Assembly (NCBI RefSeq): GCF_022662375.1 | Contig: NZ_JAKNQL010000001.1 | Location: forward strand, 744,001-808,000 | Source of the DNA: Pseudomonas sp. CROZ-RG-20F-R04-15 | Lineage (GTDB): Bacteria > Pseudomonadota > Gammaproteobacteria > Pseudomonadales > Pseudomonadaceae | Direction of reading: 5' to 3' | DNA: 64,000 nt | Shown: positions 60,518 to 64,000 of the stretch, piece by piece | How the letters are laid out: each line of letters starts with the position of its first letter | Position numbering within the stretch: position 1 is the first letter of the stretch | Notes under the pieces: generated by a model | Database searches by the model: none | The model's input: the letters and a program-made list of their open reading frames with translations, nothing else | What the model was told of the DNA's origin: nothing | Translations under genes and position numbers: made by a program

Positions 60518-60967
60518 ATGACCGCCAAAGTCGAACCGTTCTGGATACGCAAAACCCTCGATCAGCTGGATCACGAGGAATGGGAATCGCTGTGCGACGG
60601 CTGTGGTCTGTGCTGCCTGCAGAAACTCGAGGATGAGGAAGACAACAGCGTCTATTACACGCGTATTGCCTGCAAACTGCTGGACCTGAAAACCTGTCAG
60701 TGCAGCGATTACCCGAACCGCCTCAAGTTTGTTCCGGACTGCATCCAGCTCACCCCGGGCCAGGCCGAAGAGTTCAAATGGCTGCCGCCGACCTGCGGTT
60801 ATCGACTGGTTAGCGAGGGCAAGGATCTACCGTTGTGGCACCACCTGGTGTGTGGCGATCGCGACGCGGTGCACCACGAACGGATTTCCCAGTCCGGGCG
60901 CATGCTCGCCGAAGGCAGCGTGCCGGAGGATGACTGGGAAGATCACCTGATTTTCCGCGCAGGTTAA
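60518..60967 (+). CDS. UPF0260 (YcgN-like) cysteine-cluster protein
   Basis: A 149-residue protein of the YkgJ/YcgN family with cysteine clusters [14 protein letters not shown] and [18 protein letters not shown] and PDCIQL, probably binding a metal centre. Function unknown. Same orientation as the M61-like gene 35 bases downstream. Confidence 0.92.
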   Translation: MTAKVEPFWIRKTLDQLDHEEWESLCDGCGLCCLQKLEDEEDNSVYYTRIACKLLDLKTCQCSDYPNRLKFVPDCIQLTPGQAEEFKWLPPTCGYRLVSEGKDLPLWHHLVCGDRDAVHHERISQSGRMLAEGSVPEDDWEDHLIFRAG

Positions 60968-61002
60968 ACACCTGCGCACGCAAGCTTTGCCAAGGAGTGT
61001 GT

Positions 61003-62232
61003 ATGGCTGTCGGATTGCAGCGAGCGTTGATGGTTGCGCTGCTGGCGTTGAGTGCGCCGGTCTGGGCAGCGAAGAAGGTCGATCTGGATTATCACGTACG
61101 CCTGTTGCCGCAGAGCGATCAGGCCGAAGTGCGTCTGACCCTGGCCAAAGGCGAGGCGGTGCGCAGCCTTGATTTCGACCTTGGCGACGGCAGCCATTAC
61201 AGTGACTTCAAGGCCGACGGCCAGTGGCTGCTGACACCGGGCAAAAATGCACGTGGCGTCTGGCGGCCAGCCAGTGACCAATCCAGTCTCACCTACCGCG
61301 TGCGCATCAGCCACGGCCGCAAGAACGGCAGCTTCGACACGCGCATGACCCCAAGCTGGGCGTTGATGCGCGGTGACGAATTGGTGCCGCCGGCCAAACT
61401 TGATCAGCAGGACGGCACCGAACTGGTCGCGCGTCTGCAATTCGAATTGCCCGAGGGCTGGAAAAGTATCGAAACCGCGTGGCCACGCATCGGCAAGAAC
61501 AAATTCCGCATCGATAATCCATCACGCCTGTTCGACCGCCCGACCGGCTGGATGCTTGCCGGCCATCTCGGCAGCCGCCGCACACGGCTGGGCGAAACCG
61601 AAGTCACCGTGGCTTCGCCACAAGGGCAGGGCATGCGCCGCATGGATGTGCTGACCTTGCTGACGTTCGTCTGGCCGCAGGTGCAGGCCGTTTATCCACG
61701 CCATCCGGCCAAGCTGTTGATTGTCGGCGCCAACGATCCGATGTGGCGCGGCAGCCTCGCTGCGCATGAATCGATCTACGTGAACACGCGCTTGCCGCTG
61801 GTCAGCGAAAACGGCAGCAGTGCACTGGTGCGTGAGTTGGCCCAGGTGTTCGGACGGATCAACGACGAGCAGCGCAGCGACTGGATCAGCGAAGGCTTTG
61901 CCGAGTATTACGCCGTTGAGCTGGTGCGCCGCGCGGGTGGCATGAGCGATGAGCGTTATCAGAGTTTGCAGACGAAACTGGCCAGGGACAGCCAGAAAGT
62001 CACGACGTTACGCGGCGAACAGATCAGCCCGGCACAGGTTTCGAAAGCGGTGGTGGTGTTGCAGGAGCTGGATCGCGAGATTCGCCTGAAGACACGTAAC
62101 AAGCGTTCGCTGGATGACGTGTTGCGTGGGGCGATGCATCTGGGGACGGTGAGTACCAAGGAGTTTGTGCAACTGGCCGAGAGTGTTCTTGGCGAGTCCT
62201 CAAAAGTCCTTGATACCGCGTTGCTTCAGTGA
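61003..62232 (+). CDS. Exported M61 aminopeptidase-like protein
   Basis: A 409-residue periplasmic protein: signal peptide MAVGLQRALMVALLALSAPVWA, an N-terminal beta domain (about 30-210) and a C-terminal region like the M61/gluzincin fold (SDWISEGFAEYYAVELVRRAGG). The usual HExxH is replaced by HESIYVNTR / VRELAQVFGRIN, so zinc binding and catalysis are doubtful; it may be a non-enzymatic relative. AAGGAG lies just upstream of the ATG. Confidence 0.75.
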   Translation: MAVGLQRALMVALLALSAPVWAAKKVDLDYHVRLLPQSDQAEVRLTLAKGEAVRSLDFDLGDGSHYSDFKADGQWLLTPGKNARGVWRPASDQSSLTYRVRISHGRKNGSFDTRMTPSWALMRGDELVPPAKLDQQDGTELVARLQFELPEGWKSIETAWPRIGKNKFRIDNPSRLFDRPTGWMLAGHLGSRRTRLGETEVTVASPQGQGMRRMDVLTLLTFVWPQVQAVYPRHPAKLLIVGANDPMWRGSLAAHESIYVNTRLPLVSENGSSALVRELAQVFGRINDEQRSDWISEGFAEYYAVELVRRAGGMSDERYQSLQTKLARDSQKVTTLRGEQISPAQVSKAVVVLQELDREIRLKTRNKRSLDDVLRGAMHLGTVSTKEFVQLAESVLGESSKVLDTALLQ

Positions 62233-62239
62233 GACCGCT

Positions 62240-62304
62240 ATCGCGAGCAGGCTCACTCCTACAAGGGAACGCGTTCCAAATGTAGGAGTGAGCCTGCTCG
62301 CGAT
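62240..62304. repeat. Inverted REP doublet (REPIN), AGGC variant with ACTCCTAC end
   Basis: ATCGCGAGCAGGCTCACTCC (62240 on) with TACA, and its exact inverse ending at 62304. Unlike other copies both arms share the CACTCCTACA end in place of CGCTCCCACA. Confidence 0.92.
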
Positions 62305-62334
62305 GGGGCCTTCAACCCCACCGCAAATCTGCGA

Positions 62335-62712
62335 TCAAACCCCGGCTTTCGGCGATTTCACCGAATCATTGCCGGTCACGGTAGCGGTTTTGGTCGCCGC
62401 CTCAGCATTCGCCTTCAGCTTGCTCAACTCTTCCCCGGCCCGCTCGATCTTCGCTCGCACGTTATTCATGTCCTGACGACTTTTCTCAAACAGGCTTTTG
62501 ACCGAGCTGTGCCCGGTAATCCCGCGCGCCATCGCCACGCCGCCAATTGCCACCTGAATCAAACCGAACACGCCGCCACGGCGCAGGCCTTTACCGACCA
62601 TGATCACGCCGCCCGCGAGTGAGCCGATGCGCTCCCAGCCTTCGACGTTCTGCTCGGAATGGCTCTGGAACGGGGTGGATTCGATGCGTTCGACACGTTT
62701 GAGCTCGGTCAT
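62335..62712 (-). CDS. DUF2892-type membrane protein
   Basis: A 125-residue protein with two short hydrophobic segments (IGSLAGGVIMVGKGL; GVFGLIQVAIGGVAMARGITGH), as in the YgaP-like DUF2892 domain, and a helical C-terminal tail (SRQDMNNVRAKIERAGEELSKLKANAEAA) likely to be coiled coil. Function unknown. GGAG precedes the ATG at 62710-62712 by 7 bases. Confidence 0.8.
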   Translation of the reverse strand: MTELKRVERIESTPFQSHSEQNVEGWERIGSLAGGVIMVGKGLRRGGVFGLIQVAIGGVAMARGITGHSSVKSLFEKSRQDMNNVRAKIERAGEELSKLKANAEAATKTATVTGNDSVKSPKAGV

Positions 62713-62793
62713 GATCTTTCTCCAGGCAATGAGTAATCGATAAACAAGCTGACTGCCGGAGCGGTCAGCTCGTTCCATCGAATATGCGGCGTT

Positions 62794-63264
62794 TCAGCGG
62801 AATTTCGGCCCGGAGCGGGTGTTCAAGCCCTTGGCCATGCGGTCGTAGAGCACGACGTTGACGGTCGCGGCGAGGTTCATGCAGCCGGTGGTCGGGATGT
62901 ACACGACGTCTTCGCACCAGTCGCGGATCTCTTTGTCCAGCGAGCCGTCTTCGGGGCCGAAGATGTACAGGGCGCGATCCGGGTGGGTGTATTCCGGCAG
63001 AGGGCGGGCGCCCTCGACCAGTTCCACGGCGACGGGCACGCAGTTGAGCGGGAGGATCTTTTTCAGATCGTCGATGCCGATCAGCGGGATGTCGTAGTGC
63101 ACACGTTTGGTGTCGGTGACGAAGTCGGCGGCGCGTTCATAACGCTTGCCGGTGTAGAACACCGACGCCACGCCGTAGCAGCCTGCGGCGCGCATCACCG
63201 AACCGACGTTCTCTGGTGATTTGGGGTTATACAAACCAATGCAGCTGTACCGTTTGTCTGCCAC
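62794..63264 (-). CDS. SpoU/TrmH family RNA methyltransferase (GTG start)
   Basis: A 156-residue SPOUT methyltransferase with the three SpoU motifs: NPKSPENVGSVMRAAGCYG (Asn/Arg), ALYIFGPEDGSLDKEI and IPTTGCMNLAATVNVVLYDRM. It methylates a tRNA or rRNA 2'-OH; in sequence it is nearer to TrmL-size proteins without an extra domain, but the exact target is not known. The first codon is GTG at 63262-63264 (VADKRYSCIG). Confidence 0.88.
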   Translation of the reverse strand: MADKRYSCIGLYNPKSPENVGSVMRAAGCYGVASVFYTGKRYERAADFVTDTKRVHYDIPLIGIDDLKKILPLNCVPVAVELVEGARPLPEYTHPDRALYIFGPEDGSLDKEIRDWCEDVVYIPTTGCMNLAATVNVVLYDRMAKGLNTRSGPKFR

Positions 63265-63353
63265 GAGCGGGGTGCCTTCGGGAAAAAGAGCGCGATTATA
63301 CGGGGATTGGGGGAGGGCGGGCAGATTCGAGATCTACGGTGTCTGGCCGGCCG

Positions 63354-63432
63354 CCTTCGCGAGCAGGCTCGCTCCCACATTTGATCGGCGTCGTACACTA
63401 AACCAATGTGGGAGCGAGCCTGCTCGCGAAGG
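63354..63432. repeat. Inverted REP doublet (REPIN), AGGC variant
   Basis: CCTTCGCGAGCAGGCTCGCT (63354 on) and its exact inverse ending at 63432. It lies between two minus-strand genes. Confidence 0.92.
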
Positions 63433-63456
63433 GGCCAGTTCAGGCGCTGAAGATCA

Positions 63457-63828
63457 TCAGTCTTCTTTTTTCATCAACCCGGCGAGGGCGGCAAACGGGT
63501 TATGCGTTGCCTTGGCAATCTTCGGCGTGCTCAGCGAGCCTTCGCTGAAATACTGCTGATCGGTATAGCGCGAGTGTTCGTTGTCGTGGCAATACAGGCA
63601 CAACAATTCCCAGTTCGAGCCGTCCTGCGGGTTGTTGTCGTGATTGTGGTCGCGGTGGTGCACGGTCAGTTCGCTCAGGCGCTTGCCGGAAAACTCACGG
63701 GTGCAGCGGCCACAGACGTGCGGGTACATCTTCAGGGCTTTGTCGCGGTAGCCCATTTCTTTGTCGCGCTGGTTGTCGGCGAGGATGCGATCCAGCTTCG
63801 ACGTGTTGGTTGGGGTGGACGAACTCAT
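63457..63828 (-). CDS. yajD: HNH nuclease family protein (YajD-like)
   Basis: A 123-residue protein with an HNH domain: VCGRCTREF, LTVHHRDHNHDNNPQDGSNWELLCLYCHDNEHSR gives the CxxC zinc pairs and the H-N-H residues. This matches YajD of E. coli, a putative nuclease of unknown role. The gene is not in a phage or restriction context. Confidence 0.92.
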   Translation of the reverse strand: MSSSTPTNTSKLDRILADNQRDKEMGYRDKALKMYPHVCGRCTREFSGKRLSELTVHHRDHNHDNNPQDGSNWELLCLYCHDNEHSRYTDQQYFSEGSLSTPKIAKATHNPFAALAGLMKKED

Positions 63829-63877
63829 GGGTTCACCTTTGTAAAAAGACTAATGACGGTTATGAGCAGAGTTTAGC

Positions 63878-64000
63878 TCAGCCCTTGAGCTTCTCGGCAA
63901 TCCAGATCGTGTGGCGGGTGCCCTTGTTGCCGTGGGCGAAGACCTGGACTTCTTCGGCCTTGAATCCGGCCTTCTTCAATTTGTCGGAAAACAGCCGGTC
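63878..64000 (-). CDS. C-terminal end of a protein, possibly a SAM-dependent methyltransferase
   Basis: Only the last 40 codons are inside the window, ending ...HGNKGTRHTIWIAEKLKG and a TGA at 63878-63880. The ending (GFKAEEVQVFAHGNKGTRHTIWIAEK) resembles the last strand of class I methyltransferases, but the fragment is too short to be sure. Confidence 0.45.
   Translation of the reverse strand, partial: DRLFSDKLKKAGFKAEEVQVFAHGNKGTRHTIWIAEKLKG

Overview
The window is chromosomal DNA of a Pseudomonas of the fluorescens complex. Evidence: a phaG-type transacylase, the algU-mucA-mucB-mucD stress cluster, the tctABC/tctDE citrate system with an OprD-type porin, a DUF6124 gene, and nine inverted doublets of the fluorescens-type REP sequence (core GAGCAAGCTCGC or GAGCAGGCTCGC) between genes. 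The identification is from recognition of protein families and repeats; no search was run.

Layout. 1-3400: end of a DUF4142 gene, an iron-permease-like membrane protein, trans-aconitate methyltransferase (tam), a second methyltransferase, and a DUF6124 gene behind a 500-base structured leader. 3400-6140: two toxin-antitoxin modules in a row (hipBA, then hicAB with a GTG-started 59-residue toxin), ending at tRNA-Gly(CCC). 6290-10000: phaG, rsuA, a small cysteine-rich protein and a diguanylate cyclase. 10250-11100: two tyrosine-rich small lipoproteins. 11290-18960: a tight three-gene operon of a GT4 glycosyltransferase, an unrecognised membrane-anchored protein and an 1853-residue RTX-repeat protein; this is the least explained part. 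19020-31500: enoyl-CoA hydratase family enzyme, ung, an AbrB-type permease joined to tctA-tctB-tctC-porin, divergent tctDE, an HDOD protein, ygfZ, sdhE and ygfX.

31470-45450 is conserved housekeeping: nadB, the sigma-E-type regulon head algU-mucA-mucB-mucD (no mucC), bepA-like protease, tusA-like protein, perM-like permease, bcp, gcvR-like regulator, dapA, bamC, a metallo-beta-lactamase-fold protein and purC, followed by tRNA-Ser(CGA). 45700-46700: a decayed hicA next to an intact hicB, and a DUF1508 gene. 46900-51100: a four-gene operon (GT2, methyltransferase, GtrA, DUF6311) that looks like a lipid-linked sugar modification cassette. 51170-57010: two LysR regulators around a CHMI-type isomerase, a CynX-like exporter, and eptA. 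57170-64000: rnd, ycgL, a 2-hydroxyacid dehydrogenase, a nitroreductase, a UPF0260 protein, a periplasmic M61-like protein, a small DUF2892-type protein, a SpoU-type methyltransferase, an HNH protein and the end of a further gene.

The main candidates for something undescribed are the GT4/membrane/RTX operon, the GT2-MT-GtrA-DUF6311 cassette and the structured DUF6124 leader. Cis elements found by eye include a tandem 11-bp repeat between the tct operon and tctD, overlapping Crc/Hfq-type motifs in front of the porin, an AlgU promoter before algU, and operator-like inverted repeats in front of hipBA, hicAB and eptA.
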